Part shown: positions 8,998 to 18,353 of the stretch, piece by piece
Layout: the number at the start of each line of letters is the position of its first letter
Position numbering within the stretch: the first letter of the stretch is position 1
NCBI RefSeq assembly: GCF_900187505.1
Contig: NZ_FYDL01000006.1
Location: 62,001-126,000 of the forward strand
Direction of reading: 5' to 3'
Source: Pseudomonas sp. Irchel s3h17
GTDB lineage: Bacteria; Pseudomonadota; Gammaproteobacteria; Pseudomonadales; Pseudomonadaceae
DNA: 64,000 nucleotides
The notes under the pieces: model-generated
The model's database searches: none
Seen by the model: only the letters and a program-made list of their open reading frames with translations
Told to the model about the DNA's origin: nothing
Made by a program: the position numbers and the translations under genes

Positions 8998-10740
8998 ATG
9001 GCGATGTTTAAACGCAGCAATACGTCTGCGAAAGGTTTCGACTGGGCTGGCCTGGGCTGGCTGTTCCTGTTCTTCTGGTATTTTTCCGGCATTACCCAAC
9101 TCCTCATCCTGTTGACCGGCACCTCCGGGTTCTCTGGCTTCCGCCAGGCCTTCGTGATGAGCACCATCTGGCTCGCGCCCATGCTGCTGTTCCCGGCGCG
9201 CACCCGCCTGCTGGCAGCCGTGATCGGTGTGGTGCTCTGGGCCTGCTCGATGGCAAGCCTGGGCTACTTCTTCATTTACCAGCAGGAATTCTCGCAAAGC
9301 GTCATCTTCATCATGTTCGAGTCGAACATCTCTGAAGCGGGCGAATACATGACGCAGTATTTTGCCTGGTGGATGGTCCTGGCCTTCCTGGCCCACACCG
9401 CGGTTGCCGTGTTGCTGTGGACCCGTCTGCGCCCGGTCTATCTGCCACGGGGCAAAGCGCTGCTGGCAGCCACCGCGATCCTGGTGGGGGTGATCGGTTA
9501 CCCGCTGGTCAAGCAGACCGCGCGTACCGGCAGCCTGGCCGCTGGCTACGAAAAATTCGAAACCCGCATCGAGCCGGCCGTGCCCTGGCAGATGCTGGTT
9601 GCCTACCGCCGCTACGGTGAAACGCTGGCCAGCATGCAAGGCATGCTCGACAACGCCAGCCAGGTTCCCCCACTGCACAACCTCAAGGATACGATGGCCA
9701 ACCAGCCGGCGACCCTGGTGCTGGTGATCGGCGAATCCACCAACCGACAGCGCATGAGCCTGTACGGCTATCCGCGTGCCACCACGCCGGAACTGGACAA
9801 GCTCAAGGATCAACTGGCGGTCTTCGACAACGTCATTACCCCGCGCCCCTACACCATCGAGGCGCTGCAACAGGTGCTGACCTTCGCCGACGAAGAGAAC
9901 CCCGACCTGTACCTCAAGACGCCGTCGCTGGTCAGCATGATGAAACAGGCAGGCTACAAGACCTACTGGATCACCAACCAGCAGACCATGACCAAGCGCA
10001 ACACCATGCTCACGACGTTTTCCGAGCAGGCGGATGAACAGGTGTACCTGAACAACAACCGCAACCAGAACGCTCGTCAGTACGACGGTGATGTGCTGCA
10101 GCCCTTTTCCAAGGCCCTGGCCGATGGCGCGCCGCGCAAGTTCATCGTGGTGCATCTGCTGGGCACCCACATGAGCTACCAGTACCGCTACCCGCCGAGC
10201 TTCGACACCTTCACCGATCGCCAGGGCGTTCCACCCGGTGTGAGCGATGACCAGTTGCCGACCTACAACAGCTACGACAACGCGGTGCGCTACAACGACT
10301 TCGTGGTCTCGAGCCTGATCAAGGACTACGCCAAGACCGATCCGAACGGCTTCCTGTTGTACCTCTCCGACCACGGCGAAGACGTTTTCGACTCCCCGGG
10401 CCATGGCACGCTGGGGCGCAACGAGTCGAAACCGACCGCGCCGATGTACACCATTCCGTTCATGGCCTGGGCCTCGCCGAAATGGCGCGACAGCCATGAC
10501 TGGAACTTCGCGCAAGACCTGCAACGCCCGTACAGCAGTTCGCACCTGATCCATACCTGGGCCGACCTGGCAGGCTTGAGCTTTGATGAACTCGACCACA
10601 GCAAGAGCCTGGTCAGCGCCAGCTTCAAGCCTCGTCCGTTGTTGATCGGCAATCCTTATGAACGCGAGCAGCGGGCACTGATCGACTTCAGCCTGATGAA
10701 ACCCAAAGCCGCTGTCGCGCCTGCGGTGGTCAAACAGTAA
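8998..10740 (+). CDS. cptA: Phosphoethanolamine transferase, CptA-type
   Basis: An inner-membrane enzyme of the EptA/CptA family that transfers phosphoethanolamine from phosphatidylethanolamine to lipopolysaccharide (core heptose in the Salmonella CptA). The protein has 580 residues. The first about 180 carry five hydrophobic membrane segments, the rest a periplasmic alkaline-phosphatase-fold domain. The nucleophile is expected at Thr248 in LVIGESTNRQRMSLYGYPRA. The C-terminal metal/substrate motifs are LSDHGEDVFDSPGHGTLG. GGAG lies six bases before the ATG. The gene stands alone behind a possible response-regulator site and a leader hairpin, suggesting induced expression. Confidence 0.88.
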   Translation: MAMFKRSNTSAKGFDWAGLGWLFLFFWYFSGITQLLILLTGTSGFSGFRQAFVMSTIWLAPMLLFPARTRLLAAVIGVVLWACSMASLGYFFIYQQEFSQSVIFIMFESNISEAGEYMTQYFAWWMVLAFLAHTAVAVLLWTRLRPVYLPRGKALLAATAILVGVIGYPLVKQTARTGSLAAGYEKFETRIEPAVPWQMLVAYRRYGETLASMQGMLDNASQVPPLHNLKDTMANQPATLVLVIGESTNRQRMSLYGYPRATTPELDKLKDQLAVFDNVITPRPYTIEALQQVLTFADEENPDLYLKTPSLVSMMKQAGYKTYWITNQQTMTKRNTMLTTFSEQADEQVYLNNNRNQNARQYDGDVLQPFSKALADGAPRKFIVVHLLGTHMSYQYRYPPSFDTFTDRQGVPPGVSDDQLPTYNSYDNAVRYNDFVVSSLIKDYAKTDPNGFLLYLSDHGEDVFDSPGHGTLGRNESKPTAPMYTIPFMAWASPKWRDSHDWNFAQDLQRPYSSSHLIHTWADLAGLSFDELDHSKSLVSASFKPRPLLIGNPYEREQRALIDFSLMKPKAAVAPAVVKQ

Positions 10741-10750
10741 GCATGCCAGG

Positions 10751-10768
10751 GGGGCTGACTCCAGCCCC
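10751..10768 (+). terminator. Stem-loop after cptA
   Basis: GGGGCTG and CAGCCCC arms around a 4-base loop, ten bases past the cptA stop. No T-run follows, so termination strength is uncertain. Confidence 0.45.
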
Positions 10769-10796
10769 TCGCCTCCGTCTGCCGCCCATCCGGCAA

Positions 10797-10819
10797 CATT
10801 CTGATACATCATCAGAATG
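10797..10819. promoter_or_regulatory. Perfect inverted repeat upstream of the siderophore receptor
   Basis: Arms CATTCTGAT (10797-10805) and ATCAGAATG (10811-10819) around five bases. No T-run follows, so an operator is more likely than a terminator. It abuts the Fur-like box and could be the site of a second regulator. Confidence 0.45.
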
Positions 10820-10832
10820 GTAATTATTACGA
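10818..10832. promoter_or_regulatory. Fur box candidate for the TonB-dependent receptor
   Basis: TGGTAATTATTACGA matches the 7-1-7 Fur consensus TGATAAT-N-ATTATCA at 11 of 14 defined positions, and its core GTAAT-T-ATTAC is a perfect inverted repeat. A -10-like TATACT lies at 10835-10840, so Fur bound here would block the promoter. This fits iron-repressed expression of the receptor at 10909. Confidence 0.65.
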
Positions 10833-10908
10833 TTTATACTAAATCCCCCCGCCCTCCTTCGTCTTTGAGCAAACGGAATTTTCCATCGAAGACAAGGAGT
10901 CGGCTGCG

Positions 10909-13155
10909 ATGTTCGCGCCTATCACCCGTTCCATGACCTTGACCCTGGGCCTGTGCAGTCTTGCCCTGTGCTCCACCGCCCACGCCGAGAGCGAACCAGG
11001 CACGTCGCAAGAGCTTGCCACCCGGCCGCTTGAACTGGACCCCACCAATGTTTCAGCCCAAGGCCTGGGCACCACCACCGAGAACACCGATTCGTACACT
11101 ACCGGCGCCATGAGCACGGCGACGCGACTGAACCTTTCCATCAAGGAAACACCGCAGTCCGTATCGGTGGTGACGCGCCAACAGATGGACGACTTCAAAC
11201 TCAACACCTTGTCCGAGGCCATGGGCCAGACCACCGGCATCGTGGTTCAGCACAATGACTCCGACCGGGTCAGCTATTCCTCCCGCGGCTACTCGATCAA
11301 CAACTTCCAGATCGATGGCATGCTCAACACCTTCGGCCGCATGAAGTCCGACTCGGACACCATCATCTACGACCGCATCGAAGTCGTGCGCGGTGCCACC
11401 GGCCTGACCACCGGCGCTGGCGACCCTTCGGCCACCATCAACATGGTGCGCAAGCGCCCGACACAGCAATGGGAAGCCAGAACCGGGGTCAGCGGTGGCA
11501 GCTACGACGATTACTACAGTTACGTGGACGTCGGCGGCCCACTGGCGTTCGACGGTCGCCTGCGGGGGCGTAGCGTGCTGGCTTACCGCGACAGCCAGTC
11601 CTTTCGCGATCACTACCAACTGCAGCGCGAAGTCGGCTACGGGATCCTCGAAGCCGACCTGACCGATGACACGGTGCTGGCGGTGGGTTACGACTATCAG
11701 GACAAACAGGTCCAGGGGACCTCCTGGGGCACGGTGCCGTACTGGAATTCCAATGGCGACAAGGCCGATCTACCGCGCTCGACCAACATGGCGACGAAAT
11801 GGAGCTCCTGGCCGCTGAAAGACAAAACCGCCTTTGCCAACCTGGACCAGAACCTGGGTAACGGCTGGCACATGAAAGCCGCCTATACCCATCGCGAAAG
11901 CGACACCGATGGCAAGGTCTACTACGGCGGAGGCGGCTTCCCCAATGACGATCGCAGCGGCATGACCGCCTACCGCGGTCACATGAAGGGCGAACAGAAA
12001 ATGGAAGTCTACGACTTCAACTTCGCCGGTCCCTATCAGTTGCTGGGGCGCGAACATGAGTTGATGGTCGGTTATGGCGAAGCCGAGCGCAGCGCAAGCA
12101 ACCCCTACCTGGTGGAAGCCCCGACGCCACCGGGCTACGACAACATTGCCGACTGGAAGTACATGGGCAACATCGCCAAGTTCCGGGACACCGACACCGG
12201 CATCGAAGGCTCGAACGACAGCACCCGGCAGAAGGCTGGCTACCTGGCCACGCGCCTGAGCCTGAGCGACCAGTGGCACGCCGTGCTGGGCAGCCGTTAC
12301 GGCAGCTGGAAAACCAGCAGTAATTCATATTCATTCGACGACAACTACCAGCGTACTGGCAACGACCACAGCAGCCAGGAACAAAACGACATATTCACCC
12401 CGTATGCCGGGTTGCTGTACGACATCACCCCCGAGTACACCGCGTACGTCAGCTACACCGATATCTTCAAGCCCCAGACCGAACGTGACGCCAGTCATAA
12501 GTACCTGGACCCCATCGTCGGCAAAAACTATGAGCTGGGGCTCAAGGGCAGTTTGCTGGAGGAACGCCTGAACCTCGCCACCGCGGTGTTCTGGAGCAAG
12601 CAGGACAACGTGGCCGAACTGGATGATTCGGTACCGCCGGATCCGGTCACCGGTGAAGAGTTCTTCCAGTCGGGCGGCAAGGGCAACAAGGTCCAGGGAT
12701 TCGAAGCCGAGGTGTCCGGCGAAGTGATGCCAGGCTGGAACATGACCGCCGGCTACACCTATACCCACTCGGTGAATGGCGAGGACAAACGCAACAACAC
12801 CCAACAACCGTTGAACATGCTGCGCATTTCGACGGCGTATCGACTGCCGGGTGAATGGAATGCGCTGACGGTCGGCGGTGCCGTGAACTGGCAGAGCGAT
12901 ATCTACGACTTGGCGAGCCGCCCTGTCGGCCGCGATGCCAATGGCAAAATCGTGACGCAGGAAACCCGAATCCAGCAAGAGGCCTACTCCGTCGTAAAAC
13001 TCATGTCGCGCTACGAGATCGACAAGCACCTCAGCGCCTCGCTGAACGTCGATAACCTGTTCGACGAGAAGTACTACGACAACGTGGGCTTCTACAACGG
13101 CGTGTTCTGGGGCGACCCGCGTACCGTCACCTTGAGCCTGGACTGGAAACTCTGA
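10909..13155 (+). CDS. TonB-dependent siderophore receptor (FpvA/FhuE-like family)
   Basis: An outer-membrane ferric-siderophore transporter of 748 residues. A signal peptide ends at about STAHA (residues 23-27). The plug domain begins near TRLNLSIKETPQSVSVVTRQ and includes YDRIEVVRGATGLTTGAGDP, which is typical of siderophore receptor plugs. The barrel carries NYELGLKGSLLEERLNLATA and ends RTVTLSLDWKL. The N-terminus is too short for an STN signalling domain, so it should not feed a FecR/sigma pathway. The ligand cannot be named from sequence. A Fur-like box and a -10 lie just upstream; no sigma, anti-sigma or siderophore biosynthesis gene is adjacent. Confidence 0.9.
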   Translation: MFAPITRSMTLTLGLCSLALCSTAHAESEPGTSQELATRPLELDPTNVSAQGLGTTTENTDSYTTGAMSTATRLNLSIKETPQSVSVVTRQQMDDFKLNTLSEAMGQTTGIVVQHNDSDRVSYSSRGYSINNFQIDGMLNTFGRMKSDSDTIIYDRIEVVRGATGLTTGAGDPSATINMVRKRPTQQWEARTGVSGGSYDDYYSYVDVGGPLAFDGRLRGRSVLAYRDSQSFRDHYQLQREVGYGILEADLTDDTVLAVGYDYQDKQVQGTSWGTVPYWNSNGDKADLPRSTNMATKWSSWPLKDKTAFANLDQNLGNGWHMKAAYTHRESDTDGKVYYGGGGFPNDDRSGMTAYRGHMKGEQKMEVYDFNFAGPYQLLGREHELMVGYGEAERSASNPYLVEAPTPPGYDNIADWKYMGNIAKFRDTDTGIEGSNDSTRQKAGYLATRLSLSDQWHAVLGSRYGSWKTSSNSYSFDDNYQRTGNDHSSQEQNDIFTPYAGLLYDITPEYTAYVSYTDIFKPQTERDASHKYLDPIVGKNYELGLKGSLLEERLNLATAVFWSKQDNVAELDDSVPPDPVTGEEFFQSGGKGNKVQGFEAEVSGEVMPGWNMTAGYTYTHSVNGEDKRNNTQQPLNMLRISTAYRLPGEWNALTVGGAVNWQSDIYDLASRPVGRDANGKIVTQETRIQQEAYSVVKLMSRYEIDKHLSASLNVDNLFDEKYYDNVGFYNGVFWGDPRTVTLSLDWKL

Positions 13156-13265
13156 CCGTCAGACACACAAAAAAACAGGCGCCTCGCAGGGGCAATGCCG
13201 CTCCTGTGGGAACAACTGTCTTGCTCACCTGGCTTGCTCTCCCCACATACAGGAGCGCCTACCCC

Positions 13266-13634
13266 GTGGCGAGCGAGCTTGCTCGCGCTGGGGTGCGAAG
13301 CAGCCCCAAAACCGGTAACCGAGGTCTTTCTGACAGACCACCATCGCCTTCCCGGGGCCGCTGCGCAGCCCAGCGGGAGCAAGCTCCCTCGCCACGACGA
13401 CAGCGTTCAGTCAAGGAAGTGGCGTCGTACGCAGGCCCCGTGGCGAGCGGCCTTGCTCGCGCGGGGGTGCGAAGCAGCCCAAAAACCGCTAACCGAGGTC
13501 TTTCTGACAAACCACCATCGCCTTCTCAGGGCCGCTGCGCAGCCCCAAGACAGTCATCAAGGTCTTGCTGACAGACCGCCATCGCCTTGTCAGGGCGTGC
13601 TGCGCACGCCAGCGCGAGCAAGCTCGCTCGCCAC
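13266..13634. repeat. Cluster of diverged REP/REPIN elements
   Basis: An element at 13266-13396 pairs a forward REP (GCGAGCGAGCTTGCTCGC core) with a reverse one carrying two changes (GGGAGCAAGCTCCC core). A second composite runs 13440-13634, beginning with a forward copy altered to GAGCGGCCTTGCTCGC and ending with an intact reverse copy. The middle repeats sequences such as TGCGAAGCAGCCC and AACCGAGGTCTTTCTGACA. These copies are more diverged than those at 37850-38556. The cluster fills the gap between the convergent receptor and GNAT genes. Confidence 0.85.
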
Positions 13635-13736
13635 AGGGACAGCGTTCACGCTTTATCGAACGGCGTTACTGCATACGCGAACCTTGTCGGAGCAACGGTC
13701 GTCACCCTGCCATTCACCGTCGCCAGTGGCCGCGCG

Positions 13737-14228
13737 CTAAAGCGCCTTGGTCCAGAACAGCATGCGCCCGTGGGCCGGATCGAACATGCCGGCAGAAAAG
13801 CCAAACTTGCCATAGGCCGCTTGCGCCACGTCGTTACCTTCCAGCACTTCCAGGGTGATCTTGCAGCAGCCACGCTGACGGGCAATGTCCTCGACCTTTT
13901 GCAACATCTTCTGGCTCAGGCCCAGGCCGCGAAACTTGCCGACTACCGAGACGTCGTGCACGTTGACCAATGGCCGGCAGGCGAACGTCGAGAATCCCTC
14001 GAAGCAGTTCACCAGCCCCGCAGGCTCGCCGTTGACGAACGCCAGGACGCTGAACGCATAAGGACGCTTGGCCAGTTCGGCCGGCAGTTGCTGCAGGGCA
14101 TCGGCCGCCAATGGCGAACCGCCGCCCATGGGGTCTGTCGCGTAGTGATCCAGCACCAGGCAGATCGCCTCGGCGTGTGTCGGATTGCTATAGCTGGCCT
14201 GGAGAACCAGGATTTCTGCGGATTCCAT
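13737..14228 (-). CDS. GNAT-family N-acetyltransferase
   Basis: A 163-residue acetyl-CoA-dependent acetyltransferase of unknown substrate. The acetyl-CoA loop is seen in VHDVSVVGKFRGLGLSQKML (R/Q-x-x-G-x-G/A type), followed by a C-terminal KITLEVLEGNDVAQAAYGKF and FGFSAGMF, the usual GNAT beta-strand and Tyr/Phe-Gly-Phe. The ATG at 14228 has GAGG six bases upstream. An ATG six bases earlier abuts the GAGG and is less likely, and the longer in-frame start at 14315 is not supported. Confidence 0.82.
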   Translation of the reverse strand: MESAEILVLQASYSNPTHAEAICLVLDHYATDPMGGGSPLAADALQQLPAELAKRPYAFSVLAFVNGEPAGLVNCFEGFSTFACRPLVNVHDVSVVGKFRGLGLSQKMLQKVEDIARQRGCCKITLEVLEGNDVAQAAYGKFGFSAGMFDPAHGRMLFWTKAL

Positions 14229-14360
14229 TTCCATCCTCGATCTGACGATCAATGTGCATCCCTGCGGGTATCGCTTGGGGCCAATGACATTAACGTGCCG
14301 CGCGGACCGGAACAACCATGAACTGGCCCCGCGCCACCGTTTTGTGCGCCCATTGCCGAT

Positions 14361-14948
14361 TCAATTCGAAGCGCCCCAGATCTGCGCCTCGGTCCAGCCC
14401 AGCTCGGCAAAATCCCCGGCCCTGAGGTGGGATTCCCCGGCGCAAAAGAACTCATCCAGTTGCGGCGGTGCCACCGGGGTGCCACTGAGCATTGCATGCA
14501 CCTGCCCACGATGGTGGATCTGGTGTTCGAACAGATGGGAGAGCAGGCGCAGGCGCGTGTCCTGCTGGGGAACTTGTCGGGCGATGGTCACCCGCCGAGT
14601 GAGCCCGGCATCCCTGAGCGGCTCGCAATAAGCGATCAGGCGCAGATCAACCTGGTGTTGTTCGCGCATCAGTTCGGCGCTGCAGGCAAAGGGCTCTTCA
14701 TCCTGGAAAAACACATCGCACTGCGGATGCGGCTCCTCGCCACGCAACTCGCGCTCCAGAGCGTCGACGTAGAACCCGTCGCACGTCAGGATGTGATTGA
14801 GGGTGGCCTTGATGCTCGGGAAAAAGCTCACCCTCCGAGCCTCGAATTCGCTCTGGCTCAACTGGCCGCAGGCCTTGCCCAGACGGTGATTGGCCCAGGC
14901 GTTCTGGTAGGCCATGGTCAACAAATGATGGGACAGCGGCTGGTTCAT
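14361..14948 (-). CDS. DinB-family metal-binding protein
   Basis: A 195-residue four-helix-bundle protein of the DinB/YfiT type, thought to bind a divalent metal through three His residues. These are visible as LNHIL near residue 51 and as the pair in LFEHQIHHRGQVHAML near residue 140. The family includes thiol-dependent transferases, but the substrate here is unknown. The ATG is preceded by a strong GGAGGAG. It lies 18 bases after the end of zapE on the same strand and may share its transcript. Confidence 0.85.
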   Translation of the reverse strand: MNQPLSHHLLTMAYQNAWANHRLGKACGQLSQSEFEARRVSFFPSIKATLNHILTCDGFYVDALERELRGEEPHPQCDVFFQDEEPFACSAELMREQHQVDLRLIAYCEPLRDAGLTRRVTIARQVPQQDTRLRLLSHLFEHQIHHRGQVHAMLSGTPVAPPQLDEFFCAGESHLRAGDFAELGWTEAQIWGASN

Positions 14949-14966
14949 GATGTCTCCTCCCGCGTT

Positions 14967-16085
14967 TCACCGCACCACGAAACGCTGCAATTGCATTTCC
15001 TTCAAGCGGCTCAGGGTGCGGCGAAACGCAAATTCCAGGTAGCCCTCGGTATAGAGCTCATCCATCGGCACCTGCGCCTCAAGATACAACGGCACCTTAC
15101 GGTCGTAACATTCATCGACCAGCGCAATGAATCGCCGCACGCTGTCGTCGTGTACCGACAACTGCGGCAGCTCACGGTCGCCGGCGTCCACGCGTTCGCT
15201 GCCGTCCTCGGTGCCGCGGGCAATGCGGCCGGGGCGCTGCCGAGCGCTGAGGTTGGGGACGTCGCTGATCAGCATGGCGCTGAAGCGATCACACAGGGCC
15301 ATGAAATCCATCGCCGCGAACGGTTGTTCGCAGACATCGGCATAGCGACACCAGAGCACGCTGTCAGTGGCCTTGACCACCGCCAGCGAGCGATAACCCA
15401 GCATGACCGGTTCGCTGGACACCGGCTGGTCGTGTACCAACTGCCGAAACACCTCATCCATGACACTCGGGCATTCGGGTGCCCGGACCCAATAGCGTTG
15501 CAGGCCGACGCCAGGGTGCAGTCGATGGTCTTCACCACCATCCACCGCCACCACTTCCAGATGGTTCTTGATCGCGGCGACGGCCGGCAAGAAGCGCTCG
15601 CGGTTGAATCCGTCCGCGTACAGCTGCTCCGGTGGTTGATTGGAGGTGCAGACCATCACCACGCCTTCATCGAACATCACCTGGAACAACCGCCCCAGGA
15701 TCAGGGCGTCGCCGATATCGCTGACGAACAACTCGTCGAAACACAGCACCCGCACTTCCTCGCTCAACTCGCGGGCCAGCGCCCGCAGCGGGTCGGCGGT
15801 GCCGGTCAGTTGAAACGAGCGCTGGTGCACCCAGCCCATGAAGTGATGAAAGTGCTGGCGCCGGGCAGGCACGCGCAAGGTCTGGTAGAACTGATCCATC
15901 AACCAGGTCTTGCCCCGCCCCACTGGCCCCCAGAGATAGACACCGCTGATCGGCGTCAGGCCCTGGTGCAAGTCTTCGTGGCACTGCTGCAGTACCCGGG
16001 CCGCATGTTCTTGTGCCGCATCCGGGACAAAGTGGTTTTCCGTGAGCGCGTGCTGGTAGGCACTGAGGGGCGAATCGAAGGTCAT
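14967..16085 (-). CDS. zapE: Cell division protein ZapE (AFG1-like ATPase)
   Basis: A cytoplasmic P-loop ATPase of the AFG1/ZapE family, which in E. coli associates with the Z-ring under stress. The protein has 372 residues, the usual length. Walker A is GPVGRGKT (residues 53-60). Walker B is in VRVLCFDELFVSDIGDA, followed by VMVCTSNQPPEQLYADGFNR, a family signature. No obvious Shine-Dalgarno sequence precedes the chosen ATG, but the conserved N-terminus SPLSAYQHAL starts there. Confidence 0.92.
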   Translation of the reverse strand: MTFDSPLSAYQHALTENHFVPDAAQEHAARVLQQCHEDLHQGLTPISGVYLWGPVGRGKTWLMDQFYQTLRVPARRQHFHHFMGWVHQRSFQLTGTADPLRALARELSEEVRVLCFDELFVSDIGDALILGRLFQVMFDEGVVMVCTSNQPPEQLYADGFNRERFLPAVAAIKNHLEVVAVDGGEDHRLHPGVGLQRYWVRAPECPSVMDEVFRQLVHDQPVSSEPVMLGYRSLAVVKATDSVLWCRYADVCEQPFAAMDFMALCDRFSAMLISDVPNLSARQRPGRIARGTEDGSERVDAGDRELPQLSVHDDSVRRFIALVDECYDRKVPLYLEAQVPMDELYTEGYLEFAFRRTLSRLKEMQLQRFVVR

Positions 16086-16146
16086 GGCGGCCCGTTTAGA
16101 CAGTCAAAGGCGCCAAGTATGGCACGTCCATCGGCGCAGCCCGGTA

Positions 16147-16176
16147 ATCACTCCCACACCCAGGCGTGGGAGTGAT
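16147..16176. terminator. Stem-loop between speB and zapE
   Basis: Perfect 11-base arms ATCACTCCCAC (16147-16157) and GTGGGAGTGAT (16166-16176), eleven bases past the speB stop on the minus strand. The downstream T content is low. It probably separates the speB operon from zapE. Confidence 0.6.
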
Positions 16177-16187
16177 CATCCCGAGGG

Positions 16188-17147
16188 TTAACGGTCTACC
16201 TTGTGCCTGGCTGCGTACAGGCACAGCATCTCCATGGCCAGGGTCGCCGCGGCCAGTGAGGTGATTTCGGCGCTGTCGTAGGCCGGAGCGACTTCCACCA
16301 CATCCATGCCCACCAGGTTGATCCCGCGCAGCCCGCCGAGAATTTCCAGGGCCTGCACCGTGCTCAAGCCGCCACACACTGGCGTGCCGGTACCCGGGGC
16401 GAAGGCCGGGTCCAGGCAGTCGATGTCGAAGGTCAGGTACACCGGGTTATCACCGACCCTAGCGCGAATCGCTTCGATAATCGCCTCACACCCACGCCGA
16501 TGCACCTGCCGGGCATCCAGCACCTCGAAGCCCTGATGATCGTCATTGGTGGTGCGCAGGCCGATCTGCACGGAGCGGGCGGGATCCACCAGCCCCTCCC
16601 TGGCGGCGTGCCAGAACATGGTGCCGTGATCGATCCGCTTGCCCTCTTCGTCCGGCCAGGTGTCGCTGTGGGCATCAAAATGGATCAAGGACAACGCGCC
16701 ATGTCGCCGGGCATGGGCCTTGAGCAATGGATAACTGATGAAATGGTCGCCGCCGAAGGTCAGCATCGCGCACCCGGCGCCGAGTATTTTCTCGGCGTGG
16801 GCCTCGATGCTGTCCGGCACCGACTCCGGAACACCGGAGTCAAAATTGCAATCGCCATAGTCAATCACGGCCAGGTGATCGAAGGGGTCGAACGTCCACG
16901 GCCAGTGGCGTTCCCAGGCAATCCCGGTGGATGCCGCGCGAATCCCCCGCGGTCCGAAACGTGCGCCGGGGCGGTTGCTGGTGGCGGTGTCGAACGGCAC
17001 GCCGCTGACCACCACGTCGACACCGCGCAGGTCACGGCTGTAACGCCGGCGCATGAAGCTGGTGATACCGGCATAGGTGCTTTCAGCGGCGGTCCCGTAC
17101 AGGCTGTCGCGAGTCATGGCCTGGTCGTTCAGTTGAGAGATATCCAT
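16188..17147 (-). CDS. speB: Agmatinase SpeB
   Basis: Ureohydrolase converting agmatine to putrescine and urea. The 319-residue protein resembles E. coli SpeB along its length. The binuclear Mn site is visible in TFGGDHF, in IHFDAHSDTWPD and in LTFDIDCLDPAFAPGTGTP. The guanidino-substrate context VGMDVVEVAPAYDSAEIT also fits. The ATG at 17147 has AGGA seven bases upstream; a TTG one codon earlier is rejected. It lies 13 bases after a polyamine-binding-protein gene on the same strand. A related substrate (guanidinobutyrate or guanidinopropionate) cannot be excluded from sequence. Confidence 0.85.
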   Translation of the reverse strand: MDISQLNDQAMTRDSLYGTAAESTYAGITSFMRRRYSRDLRGVDVVVSGVPFDTATSNRPGARFGPRGIRAASTGIAWERHWPWTFDPFDHLAVIDYGDCNFDSGVPESVPDSIEAHAEKILGAGCAMLTFGGDHFISYPLLKAHARRHGALSLIHFDAHSDTWPDEEGKRIDHGTMFWHAAREGLVDPARSVQIGLRTTNDDHQGFEVLDARQVHRRGCEAIIEAIRARVGDNPVYLTFDIDCLDPAFAPGTGTPVCGGLSTVQALEILGGLRGINLVGMDVVEVAPAYDSAEITSLAAATLAMEMLCLYAARHKVDR

Positions 17148-17160
17148 CAAGCATTCCTGG

Positions 17161-18252
17161 TTATTGGCGGCTACGGAAAGTGGTCCACAGGCGAGTGCGC
17201 TGGCGCATGTCCTTGAGGCTCATGCTGCGGTCGGCGTACAGCCGGCCGCGCACATCGGCAGGCGGGTAAATGTCGGGGTCGTTGCGCACGGCGGCATCAA
17301 CCAGGGGCGTCGCGGCCTGGTTGGCCGAGGCAAAGAACAGGGTGTTGGTCAGCGCGGCCACGGATTCGGGGCGCAGCATGAATTCAATGAACGCCTGCGC
17401 GGCCTCGGGGTGCGGTGCATCCGCCGGGATCGCCAGGTTGTCCTGCCACACCAGGGTGCCCTCCCTGGGAATGCGATAGGCCACTTCAAAGGGTTTGTTG
17501 GCCTTGCGTGCCTGATCGGCCGCCAGGCTGGCATCGCCGTTGTACGTCAGCGCCAGGCACGCGCTGCCGTTGGCCAGGTCGTTGATCTGGCGACCGCTGG
17601 CGACGTACAGCACCGAAGGCTGCAATTGATGCAGCAAGGCTTCGGCGGCGGCCAGATCGTTTTTGTCGGTGCTGTACGGATACTTGCCCAGGTAATGCAA
17701 CGCGAGGCCGATGACTTCCTGGGGCGAATCGATGATCGCGATGCCGCAGTCCTTCAGCTTGCTGGCGTATTCGGGCTTGAACAGCAGGTCCAGGCTATTC
17801 AGCGGCACACCCGGCAAACGTTGGGTCACGGCCTCGACATTCATCCCCAGGCCCAGGGTGCCCCAGGTATAGGGCACGCCATAACGGTTACCCGGGTCGA
17901 CGGCGGCGAGTTTTTCCAGCAGGTCCGGATCAAGGTTCGCGTAGCCTTTGAGCGTGTCCAGGGGGATCGGCTTCAGCGCCCCGGCCGCCAGCCCGCGGGC
18001 CAGCACACTGGAGGATGGCACCACCACGTCGTAGCCGCTGCCGCCGGTAAGCAATTTGGTTTCCAGGACTTCCGGGGTGTCAAAGGTGTCGTACCGCACA
18101 CGAATCCCGGTTTCCTGCTCGAAGCGTTGCAGGGCTTGCGGCGCGACATAGTCAGCCCAGCTATAGAGATTGAGCACTTTTTCCTGCGCCTGCGCCGGGA
18201 AGGCCAGGGCCAGCACCAATGCGGGGAATACGAACCTGATCGCCGTAGCCAT
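17161..18252 (-). CDS. Polyamine ABC transporter periplasmic binding protein (PotF/SpuD-like)
   Basis: Binds putrescine/spermidine-type ligands in the periplasm for ABC import. The 363-residue precursor has a signal peptide ending AFPAQAQ at residue 23. Family motifs are VLNLYSWADYVAPQALQRFE, the SGYDVVVPSS loop, and NRYGVPYTWGTLGLGMN. The ATG at 18252 has AGGTG six bases upstream; the upstream in-frame ATGs at 18303 and 18270 lack one. No permease or ATPase gene is adjacent, so it must use a transporter encoded elsewhere. Co-orientation with speB, 13 bases apart, suggests joint uptake and use of agmatine or putrescine. Confidence 0.85.
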   Translation of the reverse strand: MATAIRFVFPALVLALAFPAQAQEKVLNLYSWADYVAPQALQRFEQETGIRVRYDTFDTPEVLETKLLTGGSGYDVVVPSSSVLARGLAAGALKPIPLDTLKGYANLDPDLLEKLAAVDPGNRYGVPYTWGTLGLGMNVEAVTQRLPGVPLNSLDLLFKPEYASKLKDCGIAIIDSPQEVIGLALHYLGKYPYSTDKNDLAAAEALLHQLQPSVLYVASGRQINDLANGSACLALTYNGDASLAADQARKANKPFEVAYRIPREGTLVWQDNLAIPADAPHPEAAQAFIEFMLRPESVAALTNTLFFASANQAATPLVDAAVRNDPDIYPPADVRGRLYADRSMSLKDMRQRTRLWTTFRSRQ

Positions 18253-18353
18253 GACAAGCACCTGAGTCATTGAGGTGACTGCAGCTTGCCGTGGAAGATA
18301 CATTGCTGGAATATTAAGTTTATTAACCTGACTTTATGCCGGAGTAATGTTTG

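Noticed and set aside
8953..10812. 619-residue open frame antisense to cptA
   Set aside because: cptA has the catalytic Thr motif and membrane segments; the antisense frame is a compositional shadow.
10909..13155. The receptor as partner of the orphan FecR at 24155
   Set aside because: The receptor N-terminus is too short for an STN signalling domain and the genes are 11 kb apart.
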